DNA of 64,000 bases, from positions 1 through 64,000 of the forward strand of contig JAUIKE010000018.1 in assembly GCA_030430845.1 (NCBI GenBank). The letters are read 5' to 3'. The notes below the pieces were generated by a model, which saw only the letters and a program-made list of their open reading frames with translations, made no database searches and had not been told where the DNA came from. Positions 54,149 through 64,000 of the stretch are shown here, piece by piece. A program made the translations under genes and the position numbers. The DNA is from Bacteroidia bacterium (lineage in GTDB: Bacteria; Bacteroidota; Bacteroidia; Chitinophagales; Saprospiraceae). How positions within the stretch are numbered: position 1 is the stretch's first letter; every line of letters starts with the position of its first letter.

Positions 54149-55486
54149 ATGCAGGTATTTAAATTTGGTGGAACTTCCGTAGGCAGCCCAGAGCGGATGC
54201 GACAAGTGATGGACATTATCAATGACGGACAGGGTAAGATCATCGTTTTATCCGCCGTATCCGGAACGACTAATAAGTTGGTGGAACTCTCAGCGGCTAT
54301 TAAGCACGGCCAGTATCATCGTGCTGCTCAGAAGCTGGACCAACTCAAAAGAGAGTATGAGATATTTATTGAGGAATTGCTGGAAGGGAAGGAAGCCAGA
54401 CAAAGAGCAAGCGGTATCGTTCAGCGCTCCTGGGCCGTCATGGCACAGCTATTAAACGCTCCTTTTTTTGAGGCCGATGAAAAAAATGTATTGGCACAGG
54501 GGGAATTGATCTCAACACAACTTTTTCAATTATTACTGGAAGAGCAGGAGATTCCTGCCGTTTTACTCCCAGCTCTGGATTTCATGCGCATTGACGAAAA
54601 TGGGGAACCGGAAATGAATTTTATTCGGGAAAACCTGATTCCCTTGCTGGAAGAACATCCACAAGATTCCTATTTCATTACTCAGGGATACATCTGTAGA
54701 AACGCTCAGGGAGCTGTTGACAATCTGAAGCGTGGGGGCAGCGATTATACGGCTACCCTGATTGGTGCTGCTATTCATGCTAGTGAGATTCAGATCTGGA
54801 CGGATATAGATGGTTTGCATAATAATGATCCAAGGGTCGTTCATCAAACTTTTCCGGTAAGGAAGGTCTCTTACCGTGAGGCGGCTGAGTTGGCCTATTT
54901 CGGAGCTAAGATATTGCACCCAACCTGTGTCATACCTGCTGAACAGGAAAATACGCCCATTCGTTTAAAGAATACCTTTGAGCCTGCTGCCCCCGGAACG
55001 CTTATCTCTGCTGAGAGTTCCGGCAGAAAGATTACAGCCATTGCCGCAAAGGGAGATATTACTGCCATCCGTATTCGGTCGGGGCGAATGCTGAATGCTT
55101 ATGGTTTTTTGAGAAAGGTTTTTGAAATATTCGAGGCCTACAAAACGCCTATTGATATGATCACAACCTCCGAGGTATCTGTATCCCTAACCATTGATGA
55201 TGATACAAACTTAGAGAAAATTCTTGCCGATCTGAAAACCTTCGGTGAAGTAGCCATCGACAGGGACCAGGCGATTATTTGCATCGTCGGGGATGGATTG
55301 AATCGACAGACCGGGCATACCAAAGCTATTTTTGCGGCGCTTGAGCAAATTCCCTTGCGTATGGTATCTTACGGTGGGAGTCTTAACAATATTTCCATTC
55401 TCTTGAATGAGGATCATAAAAAGGAAGCTCTTCAGGCCCTGCATCAGTTCCTTTTTAATGGGGTAGAGGCAAGGGTTACTATTTAA
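54149..55486 (+). CDS. lysC: Aspartate kinase
   Basis: MQVFKFGGTSVGSPERMRQV; TQGYICRNAQGAVDNLKRGGSDYTATLIGAAI; tandem ACT domains; start chosen downstream of the palindrome. Confidence 0.95.
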   Translation: MQVFKFGGTSVGSPERMRQVMDIINDGQGKIIVLSAVSGTTNKLVELSAAIKHGQYHRAAQKLDQLKREYEIFIEELLEGKEARQRASGIVQRSWAVMAQLLNAPFFEADEKNVLAQGELISTQLFQLLLEEQEIPAVLLPALDFMRIDENGEPEMNFIRENLIPLLEEHPQDSYFITQGYICRNAQGAVDNLKRGGSDYTATLIGAAIHASEIQIWTDIDGLHNNDPRVVHQTFPVRKVSYREAAELAYFGAKILHPTCVIPAEQENTPIRLKNTFEPAAPGTLISAESSGRKITAIAAKGDITAIRIRSGRMLNAYGFLRKVFEIFEAYKTPIDMITTSEVSVSLTIDDDTNLEKILADLKTFGEVAIDRDQAIICIVGDGLNRQTGHTKAIFAALEQIPLRMVSYGGSLNNISILLNEDHKKEALQALHQFLFNGVEARVTI

Positions 55487-55525
55487 TAAACAAAACAGCC
55501 CGCCGCCGGCGGGCTGTTTTGTTTA
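55487..55525. terminator. Perfect 39-bp palindrome between convergent genes, includes stop codon of the reverse gene
   Basis: taaacaaaacagcccgccg-c-cggcgggctgttttgttta. Confidence 0.9.
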
Positions 55526-56101
55526 CTTAGACTTATTAGCTACTTTTTCTTTTGGAGGGGTATCCAAGGATGCCGGTCCGGGGCCGAAATTCATATCAAA
55601 GCCAATTCGCTTGGTCGGCTCGTCATCATCATAATCCTCCCATTTGGTAATTTCGGTGACGAATTCTTCCAGGTGTCTGATAAAAAAGGGATCGGTCAAT
55701 TCTTCAGGCCGGTAGATCGCGATGGTTTTGGGAGGGTTGGGCCGCCCATAATTTTCGATGAAAGGGTAATTGATTAGCACGATGATCTTTCCATTGAATA
55801 ATTGTTGGTAGACGAGCGAGCCGTTATGCTTGATCAGGTGGCGCTGAATTTCGTCACCTACTTCTGTGTACATGCCGCTTTTGGAGTCACCCAAGGTGAG
55901 TACCACGGCATTGAGGTTTTCCATTTCCTCTCTGACCTCAACTTTGGCACCCAGCTCGCTTTCAGTATTTAGGTGATTGAGTGTTTGTACGATTTTCTCC
56001 TTTAGTTCTTGTTTCCAGGCTATGCGGTAGGCCTTTGTATTTTCCAGGGCTTCTTTGTATTGATTAACTTTTCGCTTTAAATTGAATAATTGGGTATCCA
56101 T
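55523..56101 (-). CDS. Conserved hypothetical protein
   Basis: 192 aa, coiled-coil N-terminus; no family recognised. Confidence 0.7.
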   Translation of the reverse strand: MDTQLFNLKRKVNQYKEALENTKAYRIAWKQELKEKIVQTLNHLNTESELGAKVEVREEMENLNAVVLTLGDSKSGMYTEVGDEIQRHLIKHNGSLVYQQLFNGKIIVLINYPFIENYGRPNPPKTIAIYRPEELTDPFFIRHLEEFVTEITKWEDYDDDEPTKRIGFDMNFGPGPASLDTPPKEKVANKSK

Positions 56102-56115
56102 AATTTGGTTTTTGC

Positions 56116-57327
56116 TTAACGTTCAATTATTAAATAATATACCCCATTGCCGTCTCTTTGTTCGGTATTATCCACAATGTATTTAGATCGGAGGTCGTTC
56201 CAGCCTGTTATGTTTTGATCATCCATTTTGGCTAGCCAGTTGGGGTCACTCACTTTTACGTTCAGGAGAATGGTTTCTGTAAAATTTGCATTTTCCAGGA
56301 TATTAACGCCTCGAAGGTCGGCTCCGCTTAGGTCGGCTGCGGAAAAGTTAGCATTTTTCAGATCCGAAGCATTGAACAAGGTGCCTTTCGCGCTGACGTT
56401 ACTTAAGTTAGCGGCAAATAAACGTGCGTTGGTGACGGGGGCCTTGTCGAGAATGGCATTGTTCAGCTGAGAATTTTCCAGGTTAGCTCCTCTTAAGTTG
56501 GCTTCAGTCAGGTTGGCCTCATTGAGGATGACACCGCGCAAATTAGCATCTACCAATATAGCTTTTTCCAGATCCGCCTGATAGAAGGAAGCTTCTCCGT
56601 ATACCAGATGCGCGAACCTTTCCAGGTTAGGTACGCGCTTTGTCGCGGCGATAAAAGCTTCCAGGAGTTCTCCTCTTTCGGGACTTAGGCTGCCGCTTCC
56701 GTCGGGAGAAAGCTCGTAAGCCGTAATTTTTCTGGATACTTCTCCCAGGCGTTTGCCGACATTCTGGGCTGCTGATTCGTCCAGGCCACGATTCGATATC
56801 GATTGTAAATACCGTTTGATGGTATTCACCTCGCCGGCAAACAGGCTTTTCTGAGTGTTGACATCATCCTGCTTGAGTTGTAGGCCGATCAATTGATTCT
56901 GTTGGCTAACCAGGTCATTTTGTAATTCCATGATACTACTTTGGCGCTGGATCATCCGGTTCTGACTACGCATTAGTATGGTTTGGAAAATCAGGATGGC
57001 AGCTGGAACGACTGCAACCAACAGCCCAAAGAGCGTGACGCGTGTAAATCGCCATAAGGCATGAGCCGTAACATTAGCCAGCGTTTCCCGGGTAACATTC
57101 TTCTGCGGGATTTCCGTTAACAGTTGTATCAAGCTCTTTTTGAACCGCTTTCCCAGAAAAACACCTGCCCCGAACCAACCCAGGCCTCTGGATACTCCTT
57201 TTTTTCCTTTTTTACTCAGGCGATAGGCCTCTAATTCCGTACGTAATCGCAGATTTTCTTCTGCTAATTTCTGATTATCCGCTCTGAGTTGCTGAAACTG
57301 TTCATTGGAAAGATATGAATCTGACAT
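56116..57327 (-). CDS. Pentapeptide-repeat membrane protein
   Basis: N-terminal coiled coil, TM, then ANLRGVILNEANLTEANLRGANLENSQLNNAIL repeats. Confidence 0.92.
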   Translation of the reverse strand: MSDSYLSNEQFQQLRADNQKLAEENLRLRTELEAYRLSKKGKKGVSRGLGWFGAGVFLGKRFKKSLIQLLTEIPQKNVTRETLANVTAHALWRFTRVTLFGLLVAVVPAAILIFQTILMRSQNRMIQRQSSIMELQNDLVSQQNQLIGLQLKQDDVNTQKSLFAGEVNTIKRYLQSISNRGLDESAAQNVGKRLGEVSRKITAYELSPDGSGSLSPERGELLEAFIAATKRVPNLERFAHLVYGEASFYQADLEKAILVDANLRGVILNEANLTEANLRGANLENSQLNNAILDKAPVTNARLFAANLSNVSAKGTLFNASDLKNANFSAADLSGADLRGVNILENANFTETILLNVKVSDPNWLAKMDDQNITGWNDLRSKYIVDNTEQRDGNGVYYLIIER

Positions 57328-57470
57328 GGTATAGAAACTTAGCTTTTTAGAGTTTTGCCCTAAGTTAATAAGTTCTGCTTAGTGGGTCGATTGTAAGGCT
57401 GTTTTTTTTATTTTTAGGTTCCGGAGAGTTTTGACTAGACCTAAATAACAATTAACCAATAACGAACAAC

Positions 57471-58250
57471 ATGCAGCTCATCATCGACATTGGCAATTCA
57501 AATGTAGTCATCGGTATTTTTGAGAAGGAGCATTGGGTTCATACCTGGCGTTTGCCGACCAGGAGGGAACAGGAAGCTTTGTTGTATTATGAGATGCGAT
57601 TAACTAATCGGATGCTAGAAGCAGATCTGACCCCACAATTAGTCAGCCAGGTGGTGATTAGCAGTGTGGTTCCTGATTTAAACGAGACTTTTATTAGTTT
57701 ATCTGTTCAGTTATTTGGACAAGAAGCCTTGCTGGTTGGCCCTGCTATTTATCCTAAGATTGCTTTACAAATTGAGCGGCCGGATGAGATCGGCACCGAT
57801 TTGCTTGCCAATGCTCTTGCGGCGAAAGACTTGCATCAGTGTAACGCTATTGTGGTAGATTTTGGAACCGCTCTTACTTTTACTACGGTTACTAAGGAGG
57901 GGCGTATTCTGGGGGTCTCAATTGCCCCGGGCCTGAAAACAGCCATCAACGCATTATACTCCAGCACGGCTCAGTTGCCCGAAGTGCCGCTTGAACTACC
58001 TGTATCAGCAGTGGGAAAAAACACGGTTCACGCTATCCAGAGTGGCGTTCTGATCGGATATGTAGGTTTGGTAAAACATATGATCAGTAGTATTCGCGAA
58101 GAAGTCGGCCAAGATTATAAAGCCATTGCCACCGGCGGCCTCTCTGCCATCCTTCATCCTCTCAAGGAGGTATTTGAGATTATTAATCCCTTTCTGACCC
58201 TGGACGGTTTGCGGATCATGGGCGATTATGTACGAAATAGTGAGGATTGA
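57471..58250 (+). CDS. coaX: Type III pantothenate kinase
   Basis: LIIDIGNSNVVIGIF; RPDEIGTDLLANALAAKDL; VVDFGTALTFTTV. Confidence 0.96.
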   Translation: MQLIIDIGNSNVVIGIFEKEHWVHTWRLPTRREQEALLYYEMRLTNRMLEADLTPQLVSQVVISSVVPDLNETFISLSVQLFGQEALLVGPAIYPKIALQIERPDEIGTDLLANALAAKDLHQCNAIVVDFGTALTFTTVTKEGRILGVSIAPGLKTAINALYSSTAQLPEVPLELPVSAVGKNTVHAIQSGVLIGYVGLVKHMISSIREEVGQDYKAIATGGLSAILHPLKEVFEIINPFLTLDGLRIMGDYVRNSED

Positions 58251-58466
58251 TATCGAAAAAATGACACTTTATAAAACAGCTTGATATTCGGTTTTTTATT
58301 TTTTTACAAAAAATTGTACTTTTTACACGAAGTACTTCGAAAAATGATTTTAATTCCTTTTTTTTACAATCCTACCTGGCCAAAACTGTAAATCAGATTG
58401 TAATAGGTTGTCGGCACCACAACCGGCAGTAATGTATGAAACTTATCTGTACCAAAAACTAACATT

Positions 58467-59831
58467 ATGCAGGAACGCAAAATTACGCTTACAGAAAAGG
58501 AAATACCGGAAAACTGGTATAACATCGTTGCGGATATGCCGAATAAGCCGCTCCCTCCTTTACATCCCGGAACCAAAGAGCCTATTGGACCTGAGGCTTT
58601 GGCTCCTTTATTCCCAATGGAACTGATCAAACAGGAAGTAAGTGCTGAAAAATGGGTTGCAATACCCGAAGAAGTTCGGGATGTCTATTCTATGTGGCGC
58701 CCCACTCCTCTTTATCGGGCACACAACCTGGAGAAAATGCTGGATACACCGGCTAAGATCTACTACAAGTATGAAGGTGTGAGCCCTTCCGGTTCGCACA
58801 AGCCGAATACGGCCGTTGCTCAAGCTTTTTACAACAAACAGGAAGGTGTCAAAAGGATTACCACCGAAACGGGTGCCGGACAATGGGGGAGTGCCCTCTC
58901 CTTCGCCTGTAACTTGTTCGACATCGAATGTGAGGTCTATATGGTAAAAATCAGCTACCATCAAAAACCATATCGGAAGCTAATGATGAATACTTGGGGA
59001 GCAAAAGTATTTGCTTCTCCAACTGATCAAACAGATGCGGGCCGAAAGATTTTGGCCGAAAATCCGGACTCTCCCGGTAGCCTGGGCATTGCGATCTCCG
59101 AAGCTGTGGAGCGAGCTGCAAAAGACGAGCAAACCAAGTATTCTTTAGGAAGTGTGCTGAATCACGTGCTGATGCACCAAACCATAATCGGACAGGAGGC
59201 ACTCGTGCAAATGGAAAAAGCAGGTGACCTTCCAGACATCGTGGTAGCGCCCTTTGGTGGGGGGTCTAATTTTGCAGGACTGGCTTTCCCCTTCTTAAGG
59301 CTTAACTTTGATGAAGGCAAGAACATTCGCTGCATTGCCAGCGAGCCGTCCAGTTGCCCAAAGCTGACCAGGGGGATTTTTCGCTACGATTTTGGCGACA
59401 CGGTGGGCATGACGCCGCTACTGCCAATGTACACCTTAGGACACAACTTTGTACCGGCGCCCATTCATGCGGGAGGTCTGCGCTATCACGGAGCCGGGGT
59501 GGTCGTCAGTCAATTATTGAAAGATAATTATATCGAGGCGGTTGCTCATGATCAGTTAGAGTGCTTTGAAGCAGGTGTTGCCTTTGCTCGTGCCGAAGGT
59601 ATCATTCCCGCACCAGAGGCCAATCATGCAGTAGCGACCGTTTTCAGAGAGGCTAAGAAAGCCAAAGAAGAAGGCGTATCAAAGACCATTCTTTTCAACC
59701 TCTGCGGTCATGGTAATTTCGATATGAAAGCTTATGAAGATTACTTCGCCGGCAAACTCGTCAAGCATGAAGTAACAGCAGAAGAAATACAAGCTTCTCT
59801 GGCAGGCTTGGATACACCTGTGATTGGTTGA
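58467..59831 (+). CDS. trpB: TrpB-like PLP-dependent enzyme (TrpB2 type)
   Basis: [71 protein letters not shown]. Confidence 0.94.
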   Translation: MQERKITLTEKEIPENWYNIVADMPNKPLPPLHPGTKEPIGPEALAPLFPMELIKQEVSAEKWVAIPEEVRDVYSMWRPTPLYRAHNLEKMLDTPAKIYYKYEGVSPSGSHKPNTAVAQAFYNKQEGVKRITTETGAGQWGSALSFACNLFDIECEVYMVKISYHQKPYRKLMMNTWGAKVFASPTDQTDAGRKILAENPDSPGSLGIAISEAVERAAKDEQTKYSLGSVLNHVLMHQTIIGQEALVQMEKAGDLPDIVVAPFGGGSNFAGLAFPFLRLNFDEGKNIRCIASEPSSCPKLTRGIFRYDFGDTVGMTPLLPMYTLGHNFVPAPIHAGGLRYHGAGVVVSQLLKDNYIEAVAHDQLECFEAGVAFARAEGIIPAPEANHAVATVFREAKKAKEEGVSKTILFNLCGHGNFDMKAYEDYFAGKLVKHEVTAEEIQASLAGLDTPVIG

Positions 59832-59836
59832 TTTTA

Positions 59837-59870
59837 AATGATGAAATGGGCAAACGCCCATTTCATCATT
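59837..59870. terminator. Bidirectional hairpin containing stop codon of the reverse aldolase gene
   Basis: aatgatgaaatgggc-aaac-gcccatttcatcatt. Confidence 0.85.
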
Positions 59871-60597
59871 CTGACAAAGCTTTCAATAAATTCGCCGCTC
59901 CGTTCTTTAAGATCGAAGTTTCATCACCGCAGGAAACCAGATCAAAGCCCATGGCCTTCATTTCTTGAGCATCCGAAGGATGTATGGTATAGACTCCTGT
60001 TTTTAATCCTGTGGCAGTCGCTACTTCTAAAACTCGTTTCAGAATATTCATTAACTCTGGGCTACCGAAATCAGCTTTTTTCTTTAATCCCAAGCTAACA
60101 CTCAAGTCAAACGGACCTACATATATGCCCGTCAAACCTTCCACCGACGCAACTTCCTCCAGATTTTCATAAGCTTCTTTTGTTTCAATCATGGCAAACT
60201 TCAGGATCGAATCATTGGCCGTTTCAAAATAATCACTCCCTCCATACAATTGGGCCCTGATCGGCCCAAAGCTTCGAATGCCTTCCGGTGGATAGCGGCA
60301 GGCAGACACAAAGTCTCGGGTATCCTGGGCCGAGTAGATCATCGGACAGATGATACCCCTTGCACCTGCATCCAGCATTTGCATCAAATGAGGGGGGGAA
60401 TTCCACCTAGCCCGAACAAGCGGAATACTATTCGTTGTAGAGATAGCCTGAAGCATGCTCACTGCAGTGGCCAGGTCGATCAGACCGTGCTGCATATCCA
60501 GGGTCAGTGAATCAAAGCCGGTATGCGCCATTAATTCGGCGGTCCAATTGCTAGGGGTGGTTAAGAAAAAATTATTGATGGGAAATTGTATGTCCAT
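59866..60597 (-). CDS. HpcH/HpaI aldolase-family protein
   Basis: GFDSLTLDMQHGLIDLATAVSMLQAI; GARGIICPMI; GIYVGPFDLSVSLG. Confidence 0.94.
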   Translation of the reverse strand: MDIQFPINNFFLTTPSNWTAELMAHTGFDSLTLDMQHGLIDLATAVSMLQAISTTNSIPLVRARWNSPPHLMQMLDAGARGIICPMIYSAQDTRDFVSACRYPPEGIRSFGPIRAQLYGGSDYFETANDSILKFAMIETKEAYENLEEVASVEGLTGIYVGPFDLSVSLGLKKKADFGSPELMNILKRVLEVATATGLKTGVYTIHPSDAQEMKAMGFDLVSCGDETSILKNGAANLLKALSE

Positions 60598-60834
60598 TAC
60601 TTACAATAAGTTTTTTTTTAAAAAATTTAAATTCGGGCTTTTTTTGTAGTCAAGTTGTTGATTTACAAATATTTGGAAGCCTATTGAGGCCCTTTGCTTT
60701 TGTATTTAGATGTTGACTTAATGGAGCAGAGGATGAACAAGAAAGTTTTTTTTTGGTTTTTTGCTCATATTTTGGCGTTTGCGAGAGCAATATACAATTA
60801 AAGCGAATTGCCTACACACAGACAATAATATAAT

Positions 60835-62388
60835 ATGAAAACCTTCAAAGATTCTGTCAAGGTGGGGATTGATGACATGGTGGCTTACATTCCAGGTATT
60901 TATCTTCCTATTGAAGCCTTGGCGCAAGCCCGCCATATTGAATATGCCAAGTTGAATAAGGGCTTGGGACTTACTAGCATGAGCTATCCTGATGCACATG
61001 AAGATGCAGCAACGATGGCAGCCAATGCCATTCGTCGCCTGATTGAGCAGAACGGCATTTCTCCTCAACAGATTGGCCGTATTTATATGGGCACGGAGAG
61101 TGCTCTGGATGGTAGCAAACCTACTGCTTCTTATGTGTTGGGCATGTTGAGCCAGTATTTTGAGGAGGACTTCGGTAATGATTGCTTTCGGAATTGTGAT
61201 GTGGTCGACCTGACATTTGCCTGTATCGGCGCAGTAGATGCTATGCAAAACACCCTGGATTGGGTCAGAGGAGGCGAAGATCGAGTAGGGATCGTAGTTG
61301 GTTCTGATATTGCCAAGTATGATTTGGTGTCGACAGGAGAATATACTCAAGGAGCGGGAGCCATTGCTATGCTGATAAAAAAGGCGCCTCGCCTGATTGC
61401 TTTTGAATCTGACTGGGGGGTATCATGCAAAAGTGTACACGACTTTTTTAAGCCTAAGCGTAAGTATAATAAGGCGGATATTATAAATGAGGTGTTGGAC
61501 ATGGCCGGTATTACCAGTACTACTGCCGAAGAACTTCTCAACCGACTGAATGGACATTTGGAAGGGAAAGGGATAATCAGTATGTCGGATAAAGCTGTAT
61601 ACCTTCATAAGGATACGCCTGTATTTGACGGGCCATACTCTAATGACTGTTATCAGGCCCGGATAAAAGAAGCGCTTCAGCATTTTGCAGACCAGGCTCA
61701 GTTGGAAACAGATGAAGCAATTACGGACAATTGGCGTCGGCTTATCTTCCACTTGCCGTATGCCTTCCAGGCTAGAAGAATGTTTTCTGAAATCTATTTG
61801 GAGGAATCAAAAAAAAGGGGTGATTTCGAAGAATTGTTAAAAGAGACCGGTATCGGCGAGCCTCAGGAAGAGCAATTCGAAACATTGAAGGATTTCCAAA
61901 AAGCTAAAGGACAGTTTTTGCGTGCCATCACAAAAACTGCAAGGTATCGCCAATTTGTACAGGAGAAGATTGAAAAGGGAGAGAGAGCTTCCTCACAGGT
62001 TGGAAATCTTTATACTTCTTCTATTTTTCTTTCTTTAATGAGTACGCTGGAGGCTGACCTAGAGGCTAATGTAGCCTTGGAAGGACAATTGTTTGGCTTT
62101 TTTGCATATGGCAGTGGTGCAAAATCAAAAGTGTTTGAAGGAGAAGTTCAGCCAGGCTGGAAGGAGGTGGTAAGCAGGTTTCGGTTAATGAATGGGTTGA
62201 GTGATCGAAAAGCCATAAAATACTCAACTTACGAGCAGTTACATCGTGCTGAGGCTACTGAATCAGTGCAAAAACCCCAAAATGAGTTCGCTGTAGTTGG
62301 TATACATGAAGAAAGAGATGATCAGGAAGGGGCTCGTACTTATAAATGGGTAGCGAAAGTTGTCGAAAAAAGAGGAGCACACGTGTGA
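60835..62388 (+). CDS. Hydroxymethylglutaryl-CoA synthase-family protein
   Basis: GIDDMVAYIPGIYLPIEALAQAR; DVVDLTFACIGAVDAMQNTLDWV; YTQGAGAIAMLI. Confidence 0.92.
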   Translation: MKTFKDSVKVGIDDMVAYIPGIYLPIEALAQARHIEYAKLNKGLGLTSMSYPDAHEDAATMAANAIRRLIEQNGISPQQIGRIYMGTESALDGSKPTASYVLGMLSQYFEEDFGNDCFRNCDVVDLTFACIGAVDAMQNTLDWVRGGEDRVGIVVGSDIAKYDLVSTGEYTQGAGAIAMLIKKAPRLIAFESDWGVSCKSVHDFFKPKRKYNKADIINEVLDMAGITSTTAEELLNRLNGHLEGKGIISMSDKAVYLHKDTPVFDGPYSNDCYQARIKEALQHFADQAQLETDEAITDNWRRLIFHLPYAFQARRMFSEIYLEESKKRGDFEELLKETGIGEPQEEQFETLKDFQKAKGQFLRAITKTARYRQFVQEKIEKGERASSQVGNLYTSSIFLSLMSTLEADLEANVALEGQLFGFFAYGSGAKSKVFEGEVQPGWKEVVSRFRLMNGLSDRKAIKYSTYEQLHRAEATESVQKPQNEFAVVGIHEERDDQEGARTYKWVAKVVEKRGAHV

Positions 62389-62412
62389 TGATATTTATCC
62401 ATTTATTAGAAT

Positions 62413-62452
62413 AAAAAAAAGCTCTTTTGCCGAAAGCAGGAGAGCTTTTTTT
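62413..62452. terminator. Terminator hairpin
   Basis: aaaaaagctct...agagctttttt. Confidence 0.8.
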
Positions 62453-62862
62453 GAACTGATTTAAATAAAAAGCTTGCAGCAAAGGAAAGCGAACGAAAAA
62501 TGTAAGGAGGAACGTTTTCTTTCCCAGATTCGATCTGGTTAAAGACCGATACTGCAAGCCTAACGCAGCATTATCAAAGGATAATGATTGCTATTTATTT
62601 CAAAAAAGAAATAATTTCATGAAGTATGTAAATGATTCGGTATGGGGAAAATTGGATGGGGATGAACAAATGGATCAATAAAATACTTGAACCATTTATT
62701 TTTATTCTTGATGCATAAAGTTAATATTTTTTTTCAAGATGTTTACTCCTGCCTGATTTTTTTTCGTTGTTTTTATCGATTTTTTTTTACAAATGGGGTT
62801 GTGAAAAAAACATTCCTTCAACAATTTCTGGGAATAACTTTTTACACAACCCCATAGGTTAC

Positions 62863-63687
62863 TTAGTTCCGTTCAAGTCGGGTGTTCACCCCTTTTGTAG
62901 GTTCGGGATTATCCAACATAAATGGTAAGTCTCCGTCAGAAATAATGATCTTAGTATTAGGCGATTTTGCCAATTCCAGGAAAGCTTCGATTGATTTAAA
63001 TTGCAGGATGTTTTTATCCAGCCCCTGGGAAATGATATTTTGAGCATCCCGGACACCTTCTGCCTCGATTCTTTTTCTTTCAGCTTCTCTTTTGGCTTCC
63101 TGCAAAACAAATTCCATTCGCAAGGCTTTTTGCTCTGCTTCCAGCTTTTCTTCAATAGCTCGGGCTAGGTTTCGAGGTAGGGCGATACTCTTGATGAGCA
63201 CGGCTTCCACTATGATTCCTTTTTCATCCAGGATTTTGGCCATTTGCTCTCGGATGGCGTTTTCGATAGTGGCTCTTTCTCCAGTGTGCATGTCCTTTGC
63301 ATAAAATCTGGACGACACATCTGCAATGGCTGATCGGAAAACAGGGAGTATTAAGTTCGCTTCGAAATTGACCCCTACATTTCTAAGCATTTTGGGAGCA
63401 TCATTAGGCTTTACGTTGTATAGGATAGATATTTCAGCCAGAATATTCAGCCCTTCCTTTGAAGGCAGATTTAAGCTGACTTCCAGGTTCTCGGTTTGAA
63501 TAGGCACCTTAACCATGGTCGTAATGAATGGATTATAGGTTCTTAATCCTTCCGTGAACGGACGATCTGAATATTTACCTAAAGTTCTTTTGACACCAAC
63601 TTCTCCCTGCCGAACAACAGTACAATTAGCCAGGCTCAGGGCTAGTAGGAACAATAGAATGCCCTTCAATCTATTTGCATTTTTCAT
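62863..63687 (-). CDS. Prohibitin-family (SPFH domain) lipoprotein
   Basis: VRQGEVGVKRTLGKYSDRPFTEGLRTYNPFI; EGVRDAQNIISQGLDKNILQFKSIEAFLELAKSPNTKIIISDGDLPFML; lipobox LANC. Confidence 0.93.
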   Translation of the reverse strand: MKNANRLKGILLFLLALSLANCTVVRQGEVGVKRTLGKYSDRPFTEGLRTYNPFITTMVKVPIQTENLEVSLNLPSKEGLNILAEISILYNVKPNDAPKMLRNVGVNFEANLILPVFRSAIADVSSRFYAKDMHTGERATIENAIREQMAKILDEKGIIVEAVLIKSIALPRNLARAIEEKLEAEQKALRMEFVLQEAKREAERKRIEAEGVRDAQNIISQGLDKNILQFKSIEAFLELAKSPNTKIIISDGDLPFMLDNPEPTKGVNTRLERN

Positions 63688-63875
63688 AGATTAATGTTTA
63701 AAGTGGTTAAACAATACAGAAATATTGAAAAAATCCTTTTTGTCTTGGCCTGCTTGCCAGGCTAAGACCCATAGGGAGGGTGTGAAAAGTCCTTCCATAC
63801 GGACGGTATGGTTGGCCTTTTCCCCAATCATAAATACTCTTTTAGGAGTTTCTTGTTATACTATTTCGGAAAAAA

Positions 63876-64000
63876 CTAAAGGGTCTTGGTGATGGAAATA
63901 GGATTCCAAACCGGAATGTCTACAGGCCTGATGCGGCGACTGATCTTTTGCCAAATTGGAAACTCTTCATCCTGGATAAGCAACGGACGAGGTGTTTTCA
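63876..64000 (-). CDS. 3-prime end of an unidentified CDS running off the window
   Basis: Reverse-strand translation KTPRPLLIQDEEFPIWQKISRRIRPVDIPVWNPISITKTL-stop. Confidence 0.5.
   Translation of the reverse strand, partial: KTPRPLLIQDEEFPIWQKISRRIRPVDIPVWNPISITKTL

Noticed and set aside
58467-59831. Orphan trpB without trpA as an anomaly
   Set aside because: Sequence is of the TrpB2 type, which is commonly found without an adjacent trpA.
60718-61350. 210-aa minus-strand ORF overlapping the HMG-CoA synthase-family gene
   Set aside because: Antisense to strong conserved motifs in 60835-62388; composition rich in His/Ile/Cys as expected of shadow frames.
1-64000. tRNA, rRNA or known riboswitch
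   Set aside because: No cloverleaf, rRNA segment or recognisable aptamer core was seen by eye; a tRNAscan-SE/Infernal run would be needed to be certain.

Overview
The window is gene-dense and contains no rRNA, tRNA, CRISPR array or intact IS transposase that I can support. Codon style, protein families (DUF4331, DUF6090, TonB receptors, RskA-type anti-sigma, TrpB2) and repeats point to a chromosome of the Bacteroidota, probably Saprospiraceae-like; this taxonomy is inference. Most genes are housekeeping or core metabolism: parC, smpB, lysC, coaX, a TrpB2-type trpB, an HMG-CoA synthase-family gene, agmatinase, an RluF-like pseudouridine synthase, a MutS-family ATPase, a prohibitin-family gene and LemA/DUF2207. 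The points most worth a second look are: (1) a 57-bp palindrome family (27 bp arm + 3 nt + 27 bp arm) at 29284-29340 and 46488-46544, with a truncated copy at 1-44. The copies at 1-98 and 46498-46595 are identical over 98 bp except that the 3-nt centre is inverted (TTC versus GAA). (2) Very long, nearly perfect intergenic palindromes that overlap stop or start codons. In the clearest case two convergent genes both end in the same RLIK-stop codons inside one 52-bp palindrome. (3) A candidate anti-phage effector at 48692-49486, with an EAD-like N-terminus and a putAbiC-like C-terminus. (4) A lipoprotein resembling the CDC-like (thiol-activated cytolysin superfamily) pore formers. (5) A secreted glycan-binding-like domain fused to a Hint domain that lacks the usual terminal His-Asn. 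(6) A stand-alone caspase/CHAT-like protein. (7) A split-DUF4331/TPR/TonB locus divergent from an ECF sigma/anti-sigma pair. (8) An ECF-linked membrane protein with a triplicated N-terminal motif. (9) Several MITE-like or inverted-repeat elements. All family calls come from reading the sequence; no searches were run.
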